Below, piece by piece: positions 41,790-51,389 of a stretch of 64,000 nt of DNA. Under the pieces are notes generated by a model. That model was not told where the DNA came from. It worked only from the letters and a program-made list of their open reading frames with translations, and ran no database searches. Each line of letters opens with the position of its first letter. Within the stretch, counting starts at the first letter, position 1. Origin of the DNA: Leifsonia sp. 1010 (GTDB taxonomy: Bacteria > Actinomycetota > Actinomycetes > Actinomycetales > Microbacteriaceae); contig NZ_JAVDSL010000001.1 in the NCBI RefSeq assembly GCF_031455295.1, forward strand, positions 1,984,001-2,048,000, given 5' to 3'. The translations under genes were made by a program, and so were the position numbers.

Positions 41790-42317
41790 CTACGGAGCCG
41801 TGCGATGCCGGCGGCGCGGGGCCCGGCAGCGCAGCCACACGAATACGGAGCGCGCGTCCCCGCCGGCGCGGCGCGTCCCGGCGAAGCCGAGCTTGCGGAG
41901 CACGCCGAACGAGGGTGCGTTCCACGTCGCGACCGTCGCCCATAGGGTCGGGAATCCCGCGTCGAACGCCGCGTCCGCGACAGCAGCCGCGGCCTCGGTC
42001 GCGTAGCCGTGCCCGACCTGCCCGCGCAGCAACTCGTACGCGAGTTCCGGCTGGGATGCGCTGGCCCGCCCGACCACCAGCCCGCAGTACCCGACCGCCT
42101 CACCCGTCGAAGCGAGCTCGATCGCATACAGCCCGAACCCGCGTTCCTCGAACGTCGCGCGCTGCGCATCCAGCCGCTCCCGCTCGTCCTCCAGGGAGCC
42201 CGGAGCCCGGCCGAGGGGATGCTCGGCGAGCAGCGCGAGGTTCCACTCGGCGTCGCGCCCGTCGCGCGGGCGCAGACGCAGGCGCGGGGTCTCGAGGGCG
42301 GACGGCATCGGCTGCAC
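41790..42317 (-). CDS. GNAT acetyltransferase (RimJ/RimL type)
   Basis: A 175-aa acetyltransferase of the RimJ/RimL group, which acetylates protein N-termini or small amines with acetyl-CoA. It begins with the standard LETPRLRLRPRDG, and has the CoA region GQVGHGYATEAAAAV and the end NAPSFGVLRKLGF. GTG 42317 (MQPMPSALETPRL) is the start because TACGCT (42324-42329, minus strand) is six bases before it. The gene faces xerD and is divergent from parA. Confidence 0.88.
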   Translation of the reverse strand: MQPMPSALETPRLRLRPRDGRDAEWNLALLAEHPLGRAPGSLEDERERLDAQRATFEERGFGLYAIELASTGEAVGYCGLVVGRASASQPELAYELLRGQVGHGYATEAAAAVADAAFDAGFPTLWATVATWNAPSFGVLRKLGFAGTRRAGGDARSVFVWLRCRAPRRRHRTAP

Positions 42318-42385
42318 GCCGCCAGCGTACCGAACCGCCGGGCGCGCGCCCCGCAAGCGGGGCACGGCGCGGATAGACTGTCCCC

Positions 42386-42427
42386 TTGAAAGACCGGCCA
42401 CGAGAGGGACGAGGAACACCCAGGTGA
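42386..42427 (+). CDS. 13-aa upstream ORF overlapping parA (putative)
   Basis: A TTG at 42386 lies six bases after TAGACT (42374-42379) and starts a 13-codon ORF whose TGA (42425-42427) overlaps the parA GTG (42424). If the message is leaderless, this peptide would be read first, and parA only after termination. Translation of this ORF is inferred from the spacing. Confidence 0.4.
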   Translation: MKDRPREGRGTPR

Positions 42428-43323
42428 CGCGCAACGACGAGGTCGAGACCGAGCTGCCGGGCATGGATGCCGCATCCATCGCTCCGAAGCCCGGACCCAC
42501 TGGTCGGCCGCTTCGTGCGTTCCCGGTGCCCGCTCCGCTCAAGCAGCACGGCCCGGCGAAGATCATCGCCCTCTGCAACCAGAAGGGCGGCGTCGGCAAG
42601 ACGACGACCAGCATCAACCTCGGCGCGTCGCTCGCCGAGTACGGCCGCCGCGTCCTCGCCGTCGACTTCGACCCGCAGGGCGCGCTGTCCGCCGGCCTCG
42701 GCGCCCACACGCACGACGCGACGACCATCTACGACCTGCTGCTGAACCGCAATGCGGACGTGCAGGGAGCGATCCAGACGACGTCGACGCCCGGGCTCGA
42801 CATCATCCCGGCCAACATCGACCTGTCCGCGGCCGAGGTGCACCTCGTCAACGAGGTCGCGCGCGAGCAGATCCTCGCCGGCGTGCTGCGCAAGGTCGCC
42901 AACGACTACGACGTGATCCTCGTCGACTGCCAGCCGTCGCTCGGCATCCTGACGGTCAACGCGCTCACCGCCAGCCACGGCGTGCTCATCCCGCTCGAGT
43001 GCGAGTACTTCGCCCTCCGCGGCGTCGCCCTGCTCATCGAGACGATCGACAAGGTGCGCGAGCGGCTGAACCCCGCGATCGAGCTGGACGGCATCCTCGC
43101 CACCATGTACGACTCGCGCACGCTGCACTCGCGCGAGGTGCTCGAGCGCGTCGTCGACGCCTTCGGCGACCGCGTGCTCGAGACGGTCATCTCGCGCACC
43201 GTGAAGTTCCCGGACGCGTCGGTCGCGGCCACCCCGATCACGCAGTTCGCGCCCGAGCACCAGGCGGCGGAGGCGTACCGCCAGCTGGCGCGGGAACTGG
43301 TGTTCCGTGGCGCCGTCGCCTGA
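42424..43323 (+). CDS. parA: ParA-family chromosome partitioning ATPase
   Basis: A 299-aa ATPase with the deviant Walker A KGGVGKTTT (about 57-65). Its N-terminus has a ~45-residue extension (ELPGMDAASIAPK...). The C-terminus carries NALTASHGVLIPLECEYFALRGVA, as in Soj/ParA. Here the gene is followed by scpAB rather than parB, the actinobacterial ParA-like pattern; the segregation partner could be another protein. The GTG at 42424 overlaps a short upstream ORF (GTGA). Confidence 0.9.
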   Translation: MTRNDEVETELPGMDAASIAPKPGPTGRPLRAFPVPAPLKQHGPAKIIALCNQKGGVGKTTTSINLGASLAEYGRRVLAVDFDPQGALSAGLGAHTHDATTIYDLLLNRNADVQGAIQTTSTPGLDIIPANIDLSAAEVHLVNEVAREQILAGVLRKVANDYDVILVDCQPSLGILTVNALTASHGVLIPLECEYFALRGVALLIETIDKVRERLNPAIELDGILATMYDSRTLHSREVLERVVDAFGDRVLETVISRTVKFPDASVAATPITQFAPEHQAAEAYRQLARELVFRGAVA

Positions 43324-44173
43324 TACGAGCGAACCGGGGACGACCGATCCGGGGACGACCGAACCGGCGGCGACCCTTCCCGCCGAGGAGTCGTCCGGTT
43401 TCCGCGTCTCGCTCGGTGACTTCGAGGGCCCGTTCGACCTGCTGCTCTCGCTGATCACCAAGCACGAGCTCGACATCACCGAGATCTCGCTGAGCCGGGT
43501 GACGGACGAGTTCATCGCCTACCTCCGCCAGCTCGACACCGACGAAAGCCTCGACGAGGCCAGCGAATTCCTGCTGGTGGCGGCGACCCTCCTCGACCTG
43601 AAGGTGGCCGGTCTGCTGCCGCAGGGCGAGCTGGTGGATGCGGAGGACGTCGCCCTGCTCGAGGCCCGCGACCTCCTCTTCGCCCGGCTGCTGCAGTACC
43701 GCGCCTTCAAGGAGGCATCCGCATGGTTCGCCCAGCGGCTGGAGGCCGAGGGCGCCCGCCATGCCCGGTTGGTGCGCCTGGAGGACAAGTTCCGCCAGCG
43801 CGCACCGGAGCTCGTCTGGACGCTCAGCCTCGACGACTTCGCAGCCCTCGCCACCCTGGCGATGACGCCCCGCGAGGTCCCGGTCGTCGGGCTCGACCAC
43901 CTGCACGCGCCGCTCGTCAGCATCCGCGAGCAGGCCGCCGTGGTCGTCGGGATGCTGCGCCACGGCGAGCCGATGAGCTTCCGCCAGCTGGTGGCCGGCG
44001 CCGAGCAGAAGGGCGTCGTCGTCGCACGCTTCCTCGCCGTGCTGGAGCTGTACCGGCGGGCGGCGATCGCCTTCGAGCAGCTGGAGCCGCTCGGCGAGCT
44101 GACGCTGAGGTGGACCGCCGAGCACTGGTCAGAAGAGAACCTGTCGAATCTGGGAGCCGACTATGACGGTTGA
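43307..44173 (+). CDS. scpA: segregation and condensation protein A
   Basis: A 288-aa kleisin subunit of the SMC-ScpAB condensin, which holds the chromosome in a compact form. The conserved start is FEGPFDLLLSLITKHELDI, followed by LATLLLLVAAT-type helices and the C-terminal winged helix (FEQLEPLGELTLRW). GTG 43307 overlaps parA by 17 bp. The N-terminal ~35 residues are Thr/Pro/Glu-rich and probably disordered. Confidence 0.93.
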   Translation: MAPSPDTSEPGTTDPGTTEPAATLPAEESSGFRVSLGDFEGPFDLLLSLITKHELDITEISLSRVTDEFIAYLRQLDTDESLDEASEFLLVAATLLDLKVAGLLPQGELVDAEDVALLEARDLLFARLLQYRAFKEASAWFAQRLEAEGARHARLVRLEDKFRQRAPELVWTLSLDDFAALATLAMTPREVPVVGLDHLHAPLVSIREQAAVVVGMLRHGEPMSFRQLVAGAEQKGVVVARFLAVLELYRRAAIAFEQLEPLGELTLRWTAEHWSEENLSNLGADYDG

Positions 44174-44801
44174 GAACACGGACGTCGCGGATGCGACCGA
44201 GACGACCGAGGTGACCGACACCACGGAAGTGCCCGCGCCGGTCGAGGACGCGCAGATCGAGCGCGCCCTCGAGGCGATCCTCATGGTCGCGGACGAGCCG
44301 ATGAGCGTGGTAACGCTGGCCACGGCCGTCGGCGCGCCGGTGAAGCGCGTCCGGGCGGCGCTCGCCACGATCGTCGCCGACTTCGACGGCGAGGGCGGCG
44401 GTGTGCGCCGCGGCTTCGAGCTGCGCGAGGTGGGCGGCGGATGGCGCATCTACGTGCGCGAGGAGTTCGACCACGTCGTCGCCGACTACGTGCTGCAGCA
44501 GAACCCCACCAAGCTCTCGCAGGCGGCACTGGAGACCCTCGCGGTGATCGCGTACAAGCAGCCGATCAGCCGCGGCGCCATCGCATCCATTCGAGCCGTC
44601 AACGTGGACTCGGTCGTGCGGACGCTGCTCGGCCGCGGCCTGATCACCGAGCTGTTCACCGACAGCGAGACCGGCGCGATCAACTACGGCACCACCGACC
44701 TGCTGCTGAGTCAGCTGGGCATCAACTCGATCGACGAGCTGCCCAAGATCTCGCCGCTGCTGGCGGATGGTGCGGACGGGTTCGAGGGCGATGTCCGCTG
44801 A
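44163..44801 (+). CDS. scpB: segregation and condensation protein B
   Basis: A 212-aa protein with two winged helices that bridges ScpA to the SMC dimer. The signature TLAVIAYKQPISRGAIASIRAVNVDSVVRTLL is found. The first ~35 residues are acidic and Thr-rich. ATG 44163 overlaps scpA by 11 bp, so translation is coupled. The stop lies inside the start of rluB. Confidence 0.95.
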   Translation: MTVENTDVADATETTEVTDTTEVPAPVEDAQIERALEAILMVADEPMSVVTLATAVGAPVKRVRAALATIVADFDGEGGGVRRGFELREVGGGWRIYVREEFDHVVADYVLQQNPTKLSQAALETLAVIAYKQPISRGAIASIRAVNVDSVVRTLLGRGLITELFTDSETGAINYGTTDLLLSQLGINSIDELPKISPLLADGADGFEGDVR

Positions 44802-45543
44802 GTCGATGCAGGGCGAGCGCCTGCAGAAAGTGATGGCGGCCGCCGGTGTGGCCTCGCGCCGGGTGTCGGAGGACATGATCGTGGCGGGCCGCGTGACGGT
44901 GAACGGGAAGGTCGTCCGCGAGCTCGGAACGCGCGTCGACCCGGAGGTGGATCAGGTGGCGGTGGACGGCACGGCCGTGCAGCTCGACACCTCCCGCCGA
45001 TACGTGATGCTCAACAAGCCCGTCGGCGTTGTGAGTTCGATGCGCGACGAGCAGGGCCGGCCCGACCTGTCGCGCTTCACGGCGGACTACCCGGAGCGAC
45101 TGTTCAACGTGGGCCGGCTGGATGCGGAGACCTCCGGACTGCTCATCCTCACCAATGACGGCGAACTGGCGCACGTGCTCGCGCATCCATCGTTCGGGGT
45201 GACGAAGACGTACATCGCCCGCGTGCGCGGCGTCGTCACACCGCAGACCATCGGGCGGCTGACGAAGGGCGTCGAGCTGGAGGACGGCCCGATCGCCGCC
45301 GACAAGGCCAAGCTGCTGCAGTCGAACCCACGCGGTGACGATTCGCTCGTCGAGATCACCCTGCACTCGGGCCGCAACCGGATCGTCCGGCGGATGCTCG
45401 CCGAGGTCGGGCACCCGGTCGTCGAGCTCGTTCGCCGGCAGTTCGGGCCGCTGCACCTCGGCACGCTGAAGTCCGGCCAGCTTCGCGACCTCACGAAGGC
45501 GGAACTCGGCCAGCTGCTGACCATCTCGCGCGAGAACCGCTGA
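44791..45543 (+). CDS. rluB: 23S rRNA pseudouridine synthase (RluB type)
   Basis: A 250-aa pseudouridine synthase that isomerises a uridine in 23S rRNA. An N-terminal S4 domain (residues 6-62) precedes the synthase core; the catalytic Asp lies in GRLDAETSGLL. ATG 44791 overlaps scpB by 11 bp; ATG 44806 (MQGERLQ) is an alternative. The actinobacterial order scpA-scpB-rluB is kept. Confidence 0.93.
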   Translation: MSAESMQGERLQKVMAAAGVASRRVSEDMIVAGRVTVNGKVVRELGTRVDPEVDQVAVDGTAVQLDTSRRYVMLNKPVGVVSSMRDEQGRPDLSRFTADYPERLFNVGRLDAETSGLLILTNDGELAHVLAHPSFGVTKTYIARVRGVVTPQTIGRLTKGVELEDGPIAADKAKLLQSNPRGDDSLVEITLHSGRNRIVRRMLAEVGHPVVELVRRQFGPLHLGTLKSGQLRDLTKAELGQLLTISRENR

Positions 45544-45576
45544 GCTCTCCGGCTCATCCCCGCGGCAGCTCGGCGG

Positions 45577-45700
45577 GAACGGAGGAGGTTCGGCGCGTGC
45601 GCGCCGCCACGACCTCCGTTCATCCTCGGGCGCCGGCGTGTCGGCCCGGAACTCCTCCGTTTGCGCGTACCCGCCTCAGCTGTGGCGAACGGAGGACTTC
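45577..45700. repeat. two hairpins sharing the AACGGAGG motif between rluB and tyrA
   Basis: First hairpin: GAACGGAGG (45577-45585) with 45613-45621, plus an inner CGGCGCG stem (45591-45597 with 45600-45606). Second: 13-bp arms (45649-45661 and 45688-45700) with one mismatch. Several more AACGGAGG copies lie nearby (to 45735). No gene is seen in 45544-45820. Confidence 0.6.
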
Positions 45701-45820
45701 TCCCGCGCCGCGCCGGGCGCACGCCGAAAACGGAGGGGATCCGTGACGGATATCGACGGAGCCTCCTCCCAGACCGGTCGAGTGCGAAAACGGGCGGCAC
45801 GCGCTGGCTAAGGTGGACGG

Positions 45821-46909
45821 GTGACTGAGATCTCCGCCCGCCTCTCCGGCCCCGTCCGCGTCGTCGGCGCGGGGCTGCTCGGCGCATCCGTCGGACTCGG
45901 GCTGCGCGCCCGGGGTGTCGACGTGCTGCTCGCCGACGCGTCGCCCGCGCACCTGCGGCTGGCGGCGGACTATGGGGCGGGCCGGCTCGACGACGGGGGA
46001 GCGGAGCCCGCGCTCATCGTGGTCGCCGTGCCGCCGGACCTCACCGGGAAGGTCGTCGCGGAAGAGCTGGCCGCGCATCCCGATGCCATCGTCACCGATG
46101 TCGCCAGTGTGAAGGTCGCTCCGCTCGCCGAACTGCAGGAGGCCGGGGTCGACCTGGCCCGCTACGTCGGTGGCCACCCGCTCGCCGGGCGGGAGCGCGG
46201 TGGGCCGTCGTCCGCACGCGCCGACCTGTTCATCGGCCGGCCCTGGGTGGTCGCCGCGCGTCCCGAGAACCCGCGACCGGCCGTGAGCCTGGTGGAGGCG
46301 CTCATCCTCGACCTCGGCGCCACCCCGGTCGAGATGGATGCGGCCGAGCACGATGCGGCCGTCGCCCTCGTCTCGCACGCGCCCCAGCTCGTCTCCTCCC
46401 TCATGGCGAAGCGCCTGGCGGACTCGCCGGACACGGCCCTCGCCCTCGCCGGCCAGGGCGTCCGAGACGTGACGCGCATCGCCGCGAGCGAGCCGGAGCT
46501 GTGGGTCCAGATCCTCGGGGCGAACGCGCCTGCCATCGTCGAGATCCTGCGCGCCTACCGCGACGACCTCGACCGCGTGCTCATCGCCCTCGGCGACGTC
46601 GACGCCGCGGGCGCCCGCCGCACGATCGCGGAGGAGATCGCGGGCGGCAACATCGGGGTGTCCCGGCTCCCGGGCAAGCACGGCCAGGACCGGAAATATT
46701 CGCGCTTCGTGGTGATGGTGGAGGACCGCCCGGGCGAACTCGCGCGCCTGCTGCACGAGCTCGGCGAGCTCGGCGTGAACATGGAGGACTTGCGCCTGGA
46801 GCACTCGCCCGGCGCGGCCTTCGGCCTCGCCGACATCGCGGTGCTGCCCGAGGTGCTGCACCGCACCGTCGAAGACCTGACCGAACGTGGATGGAGGATC
46901 ACCGGATGA
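45821..46909 (+). CDS. tyrA: prephenate dehydrogenase
   Basis: A 362-aa NAD(P)-dependent enzyme making 4-hydroxyphenylpyruvate for tyrosine. The Rossmann motif [12 protein letters not shown] is at residues 14-25. The catalytic-site segments [14 protein letters not shown] and SHAPQLVSS follow. A C-terminal ACT domain ([15 protein letters not shown]) probably senses tyrosine. TAAGGT (45809-45814) ends six bases before GTG 45821, indicating a leaderless start. The stop overlaps cmk by 4 bp. Confidence 0.92.
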   Translation: MTEISARLSGPVRVVGAGLLGASVGLGLRARGVDVLLADASPAHLRLAADYGAGRLDDGGAEPALIVVAVPPDLTGKVVAEELAAHPDAIVTDVASVKVAPLAELQEAGVDLARYVGGHPLAGRERGGPSSARADLFIGRPWVVAARPENPRPAVSLVEALILDLGATPVEMDAAEHDAAVALVSHAPQLVSSLMAKRLADSPDTALALAGQGVRDVTRIAASEPELWVQILGANAPAIVEILRAYRDDLDRVLIALGDVDAAGARRTIAEEIAGGNIGVSRLPGKHGQDRKYSRFVVMVEDRPGELARLLHELGELGVNMEDLRLEHSPGAAFGLADIAVLPEVLHRTVEDLTERGWRITG

Positions 46910-47577
46910 CCGAGACGATCGTGGTCGCGGTCGACGGGCCGGCCGGCAGCGGCAAGTCGAGCGTGAGCAAGGCGGCCGCCAAGCGGCTCGGCTGGGCATA
47001 CCTCGACACGGGTGCCGCCTACCGTGCGCTCAGCTGGTACGTCGTGGAGCGGCAGGTCGACCCGACGGACGCCGCGGCGGTGATCGACTCCCTTCCCGAC
47101 TTCGATTACCGGATCGGCACCGACCCGGACACGTACCACGTGTTCGTCGGCGACTCCGACGTGACCGAGGCCATCCGGACGCCGGAGGTGACCGCCGTCG
47201 TCAGCGCGATCGCGCGCGTCCCCGAGGTCCGGGAGTTCCTCACCGGGCTGTTCCGGCACATCATCCGCACGACCGACCGCGACGGGATCGTGGTCGAGGG
47301 CCGCGACATCACGACGGTGGTCTGCCCCGATGCGCCGGTGCGCATCCTGCTGACCGCCGACGAAGCCGTTAGAATGGCCAGGCGTTCCGCCGAGCTGGCC
47401 GGCCATTCCGCCGCCCACGTCGGCGAGGCACTTCGGAGACGCGACGAGGCCGACGCCCGTGTCGTCGACTTCATGAACGCCGCGGACGGTGTGACCACCG
47501 TCGACTCCACCGACCTCGACTTCGACCAGACCGTCGACGCGGTCATCCAGGTCGTACAGAAAGCAGCACATGTCTGA
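46906..47577 (+). CDS. cmk: cytidylate kinase
   Basis: A 223-aa nucleotide kinase that phosphorylates CMP and dCMP. The P-loop [16 protein letters not shown], the substrate loop [14 protein letters not shown] and RD-I ([12 protein letters not shown]) are intact. ATG 46906 overlaps the tyrA stop (ATGA). The end overlaps der by 8 bp. The order tyrA-cmk-der matches other actinobacteria. Confidence 0.95.
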   Translation: MTETIVVAVDGPAGSGKSSVSKAAAKRLGWAYLDTGAAYRALSWYVVERQVDPTDAAAVIDSLPDFDYRIGTDPDTYHVFVGDSDVTEAIRTPEVTAVVSAIARVPEVREFLTGLFRHIIRTTDRDGIVVEGRDITTVVCPDAPVRILLTADEAVRMARRSAELAGHSAAHVGEALRRRDEADARVVDFMNAADGVTTVDSTDLDFDQTVDAVIQVVQKAAHV

Positions 47578-49075
47578 CATCGAAAACGAGCCGACCGGCG
47601 ACGACGACCTCGTCACCCGGCTTTCCGAGCTCGACGAGGAACTCGCGGTCCAGCGCGCCAACGCGCTGCGCAGCGGTCTCGAGGAGTACGAGCTCGACGA
47701 GAGCGACCTCGACATCCTCGAGGTCGCAGGCGAGGACGTCGACGGCATCACCTACCTGCCGGCGCTGCCGGTGCTCGCGATCGTGGGGCGCCCGAACGTC
47801 GGCAAGTCCGCGCTCGTCAACCGCATCCTCGGTCGCCGTGAGGCCGTCGTCGAAGACACCCCCGGTGTGACACGCGACCGCGTCTCATACCAGGCGGAGT
47901 GGAACGGTCGCCGGTTCACCCTCGTGGACACCGGCGGCTGGGAGCCCGACGCCCGCGGGATCGACGCCTCGGTCGCGGCGCAGGCCGAGGTCGCGATCGA
48001 CCTCGCCGACGCCGTGCTCTTCGTCGTGGACGCGACGGTCGGCGCGACCGCCACCGACGAGCGCGTGGTCCGCCTGCTGCGCAAGACGGACAAGCCGGTC
48101 TTCCTCGCCGCCAACAAGGTGGACGACGCGCGCCAGGAGCCGTACGCGACCGAGCTGTGGTCGCTGGGACTCGGCGAGCCCCATCCTGTGTCGGCACTGC
48201 ACGGCCGCGGCGTGGCCGACCTCTTGGACGAAGTGCTGAAGGTCCTGCCTGAGGAGTCCGCCTTCGCCAAGCGCGAGATCGGCGGCCCGCGTCGCGTCGC
48301 CATCATCGGGCGCCCCAACGTCGGCAAGTCGTCCCTGCTCAACAAGACCGCGGGGGAGGAGCGCGTCGTCGTCAACGAGCTCGCGGGCACAACGCGCGAC
48401 CCCGTGGACGAGCAGGTCGAGCTCGGCGGCCGCATCTGGCGGTTCGTCGACACGGCCGGAATCCGGCGGCGCGTGCACCTGCAGCAGGGCGCCGACTTCT
48501 ACGCCTCGCTCCGCACATCCACCGCGCTGGAGAAGGCGGAGGTCGCCGTGGTCGTCCTCGACGTGAGCGAGCCGATCAGCGAGCAGGACGTCCGGATCAT
48601 CGACCTCGTGCTCGAGTCGGGCCGCGCACTCGTGCTGGCGTTCAACAAGTGGGACCTCCTCGACGACGACCGCCGACGCTACCTGGAGCGCGAGATCGAG
48701 CAGGATCTGGCGCACGTCTCGTGGGCGCCGCGGGTCAACATCTCCGCACGCACCGGCCGTCACCTCGAGAAGCTCGTGCCGGCCCTGGAGCTGGCGCTCG
48801 AGTCGTGGGACACCCGCATCCCGACCGGCAAGTTCAACGCGTTCCTCGCCGAGCTCACGGCCGCGCACCCGCACCCGGTTCGCGGCGGCAAGCAGCCGCG
48901 CATCCTCTTCGGCACGCAGGCGTCGAGCCGACCGCCGACATTCGTGGTGTTCACGACCGGGTTCCTCGACCCGGGCTACCGGCGGTACATCATCCGCCGG
49001 CTCCGCGAGGTCTACGGGTTCGAGGGCACCCCGATCGTCCTCAACATGCGCGTCCGCGAGAAGCGCAAGCGCTGA
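47570..49075 (+). CDS. der: ribosome-biogenesis GTPase Der (EngA)
   Basis: A 501-aa protein with two GTPase domains in tandem and a KH-like C-terminal domain, needed for 50S assembly. The first G1 is [13 protein letters not shown] with NKVDD; the second is [13 protein letters not shown] with NKWDL. An acidic N-terminal extension of ~60 residues ([13 protein letters not shown]) is present, as in other actinobacteria. ATG 47570 overlaps cmk by 8 bp. Convergent with the hydrolase gene at 49212. Confidence 0.96.
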   Translation: MSDIENEPTGDDDLVTRLSELDEELAVQRANALRSGLEEYELDESDLDILEVAGEDVDGITYLPALPVLAIVGRPNVGKSALVNRILGRREAVVEDTPGVTRDRVSYQAEWNGRRFTLVDTGGWEPDARGIDASVAAQAEVAIDLADAVLFVVDATVGATATDERVVRLLRKTDKPVFLAANKVDDARQEPYATELWSLGLGEPHPVSALHGRGVADLLDEVLKVLPEESAFAKREIGGPRRVAIIGRPNVGKSSLLNKTAGEERVVVNELAGTTRDPVDEQVELGGRIWRFVDTAGIRRRVHLQQGADFYASLRTSTALEKAEVAVVVLDVSEPISEQDVRIIDLVLESGRALVLAFNKWDLLDDDRRRYLEREIEQDLAHVSWAPRVNISARTGRHLEKLVPALELALESWDTRIPTGKFNAFLAELTAAHPHPVRGGKQPRILFGTQASSRPPTFVVFTTGFLDPGYRRYIIRRLREVYGFEGTPIVLNMRVREKRKR

Positions 49076-49089
49076 CCCCGCCCCTCCCA

Positions 49090-49163
49090 CCCACCGTCGA
49101 CTACGCACAAACTGCACGCAGAACCGCTGCGAGACGTGCAAAAAGTGCGGACTCGACGGTGGG
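49090..49163. terminator. long imperfect hairpin after der
   Basis: Arms of about 29 nt (from CCCACCGTCGA at 49090 and its complement ending at 49163) pair with several mismatches. It lies between the convergent der and hydrolase genes, so it could terminate both. Confidence 0.5.
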
Positions 49164-49211
49164 GCCGTGGGGGGTCTGTGGGGTGGGGCGGGCGCGGCGG
49201 TGCGAACGGCG

Positions 49212-51137
49212 TCAGCGCTGGCGGGCCACGTCGAGGATGGGGTCGAACGCGTCGGGTTCGTGGACGACCACGACCGGGGCGGTTCCGCCCGGGAAGAGGC
49301 GGCGGACCGCATCCGGGTCGGCCCGGTCGTCGACCGTGATGTCGATCGACTCGCGCCAGCGCCCGTCCGAGAGCCGCTGCACCGTCGCCTCCCAGGTGAT
49401 GCCGGGCGTCGACCGCGCCTGCAGCCGCAGGTGGATGCCGACAGCACGCCGCCGCGCGAGCAACGACAGCAGTCCCCGGTACACCGCGGTGCGCCCGGCG
49501 GCGATCAGCCACGGATCGAGCTCGCGGACCAGGATGTCGGCGTTCCACAGGATCGTCGTCGCGAACCCGCTGCGCGACTGGTAGACGTCCACCGCGATCA
49601 CACCCGGCAGCCGCCGCACGGTCTGCCTCAGCGTCCCGCGCGTGATGCCCTCCTCGACCGTGCTGTGCAGGTACAACGGCACCGACGGCCGCGGCGGAAG
49701 CCCTCCCGCACGCACGGCTGCCCGGTCGTGAATGCGCTGGCCCGGCCCGAAGAACGGCGCCAGCCCGGCGAGCAGCAGGGCGACGGACGGATCCGGCGGG
49801 TCCGCCTCGACCATCGCCGCCGTGTCCGCGTAGGCCGTCGACTGGTGCAGCGCTCCGATGCGGAAGCCGAGCGACAGCGGCGGCCGCGCCTTCACCGTCA
49901 GGAAGGGTGCGCCGGATTCCGCGCGGAGGGGATTCTCGCGCCCTTCGATCCGGGGAACCGGATCGAGCACATGCTCCAGTGCCAGCACGCTCACCGTCGG
50001 CGGCACGGCGATCCGCCCGAGCGGCGAGCCCGCGACCACCAGGTGCGTGACGTCGAGCCCGTCGGCGACGGCTGAGGCGGCGATCTGCGCGGCGACCATC
50101 CCACCCAGGCTGAATCCGGCGAGCAGCACCGGCTCGCCGGGCCGGATGCCCGCCTCCCGCATCGCCGCCAGCCCGGCGCGCGCGACCGTCGGCTCGTCGC
50201 CGGCGCCGATCAGCAGGTCGGCCGTGAGGTCGTTGGGCGCCGCGCCCGCTCTCGGATGCCAGGATTTCGTGCTCGCGAACTGCACGATCCAGTGTCGGCC
50301 GGAATCCCCGGTCGGGGGCACCTCCACGATCCGCACCGTCCCCACGTCGGCACGGTCGTCGAGGTCCGGGTCGCACAAGTCGTCGATCTCGCGCTGGCTG
50401 AGGAGCACATCCCGCAGCGAGCGGATCGACCGCCGTCGCATCGCCCCGGCGGCGATGCCCGGCTGTCCGAGCGGATCGGGGGAGGGCCCGAGCGGCAGTC
50501 CCAGCAGCCCTGCGGGGACGTCGGGCAACCCGGGCGTCGGCGTGTAGTCGTCGCCGGCGTGCGGGTCGTTCCACCAGTCGAGGACGTCGCGGATGAGCGG
50601 GAACGCACGCCCGAGGAAGTCGTCGTAGCCGGTCAGCACCGCGTCGTGGCCGTCGCGCACCAGTCCGCGCCGACGGCCGAGGTTGACGACCTTGCGCAGC
50701 AACGAGGGCAGCGTGAAGACCGCGAGGTAGGGCTTCGCGCGCCAGCGGGGGAGGAAGATCCCGATCAACGACACGAGCAGCGCGAGCGGCGAAAGCAGCC
50801 ACGCGGCGACACGGGCGACGCCGCCGACGGTCCGCGGCACGAGCGACAGGTACAGGCCGCTGAGGGCGACGCGTCTGCTGCGCCGGGTCGTGGGCGGCGG
50901 TGCGCCGAAGGGATACGGGATGCGCCGCGAGCGCTGGACCGCGTACCAGACCCACGCCGCCGCGACGGAGAGCAGCCAGCCGATCGCCGCGAGGACGCCG
51001 CCGACCACGCCGAGCGCGAGCAGCAGCATCCCGAACAGCAGGGCCATGGGGATCCCGGCCACCAGGCCCACGATCAGGAGCACTGTTGCGGCCGGACTGC
51101 GCCCTCGCCACAGCTGCGGTGACGGCTGCGACGGCAT
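49212..51137 (-). CDS. membrane protein with alpha/beta-hydrolase domain
   Basis: A 641-aa protein. Residues 15-65 hold two membrane helices and another hydrophobic pair lies near 105-135. The rest is a hydrolase-like domain with the nucleophile elbow GFSLGG (about residue 345), followed by HVLDPVPRIEG. Whether the rest of the triad is complete cannot be told. On the minus strand TAGGCT (51144-51149) lies six bases before the ATG, as in a leaderless gene. Function unknown; a lipase or esterase role is one possibility. Confidence 0.72.
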   Translation of the reverse strand: MPSQPSPQLWRGRSPAATVLLIVGLVAGIPMALLFGMLLLALGVVGGVLAAIGWLLSVAAAWVWYAVQRSRRIPYPFGAPPPTTRRSRRVALSGLYLSLVPRTVGGVARVAAWLLSPLALLVSLIGIFLPRWRAKPYLAVFTLPSLLRKVVNLGRRRGLVRDGHDAVLTGYDDFLGRAFPLIRDVLDWWNDPHAGDDYTPTPGLPDVPAGLLGLPLGPSPDPLGQPGIAAGAMRRRSIRSLRDVLLSQREIDDLCDPDLDDRADVGTVRIVEVPPTGDSGRHWIVQFASTKSWHPRAGAAPNDLTADLLIGAGDEPTVARAGLAAMREAGIRPGEPVLLAGFSLGGMVAAQIAASAVADGLDVTHLVVAGSPLGRIAVPPTVSVLALEHVLDPVPRIEGRENPLRAESGAPFLTVKARPPLSLGFRIGALHQSTAYADTAAMVEADPPDPSVALLLAGLAPFFGPGQRIHDRAAVRAGGLPPRPSVPLYLHSTVEEGITRGTLRQTVRRLPGVIAVDVYQSRSGFATTILWNADILVRELDPWLIAAGRTAVYRGLLSLLARRRAVGIHLRLQARSTPGITWEATVQRLSDGRWRESIDITVDDRADPDAVRRLFPGGTAPVVVVHEPDAFDPILDVARQR

Positions 51138-51181
51138 GCCGCCAGCCTAGACCGCCCCCTCCGACACGCTCCCGACGTTCG

Positions 51182-51321
51182 ATGCATATGCATGGAGATC
51201 AGTCGGCGCAAGCGCGACACACCCGCCGCTTCTGAGAAAGACGACAGACAACCCACCCCAAAGAGGGGGCGACCCTAAGAGGGGTATTTGTACCCCGGAT
51301 TGTCCTCACTAGTGTGGACAA
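51182..51321 (+). promoter_or_regulatory. intergenic region before the glycosyltransferase gene: three symmetric motifs
   Basis: ATGCATATGCAT (51182-51193) is a perfect 12-bp AT-rich palindrome. GGGGTA-tttg-TACCCC (51281-51296) is a perfect 6-bp hairpin. TTGTCC-t-CACTAGTG-t-GGACAA (51300-51321) is an interrupted palindrome. They suggest regulated transcription, but no factor is known. Confidence 0.4.
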
Positions 51322-51389
51322 CTGGGAGCCACCCGACCGTGCCCACCCGAGGGCCGGGCTCCCGTCTTCTGAAGGACGCATACCCGATC

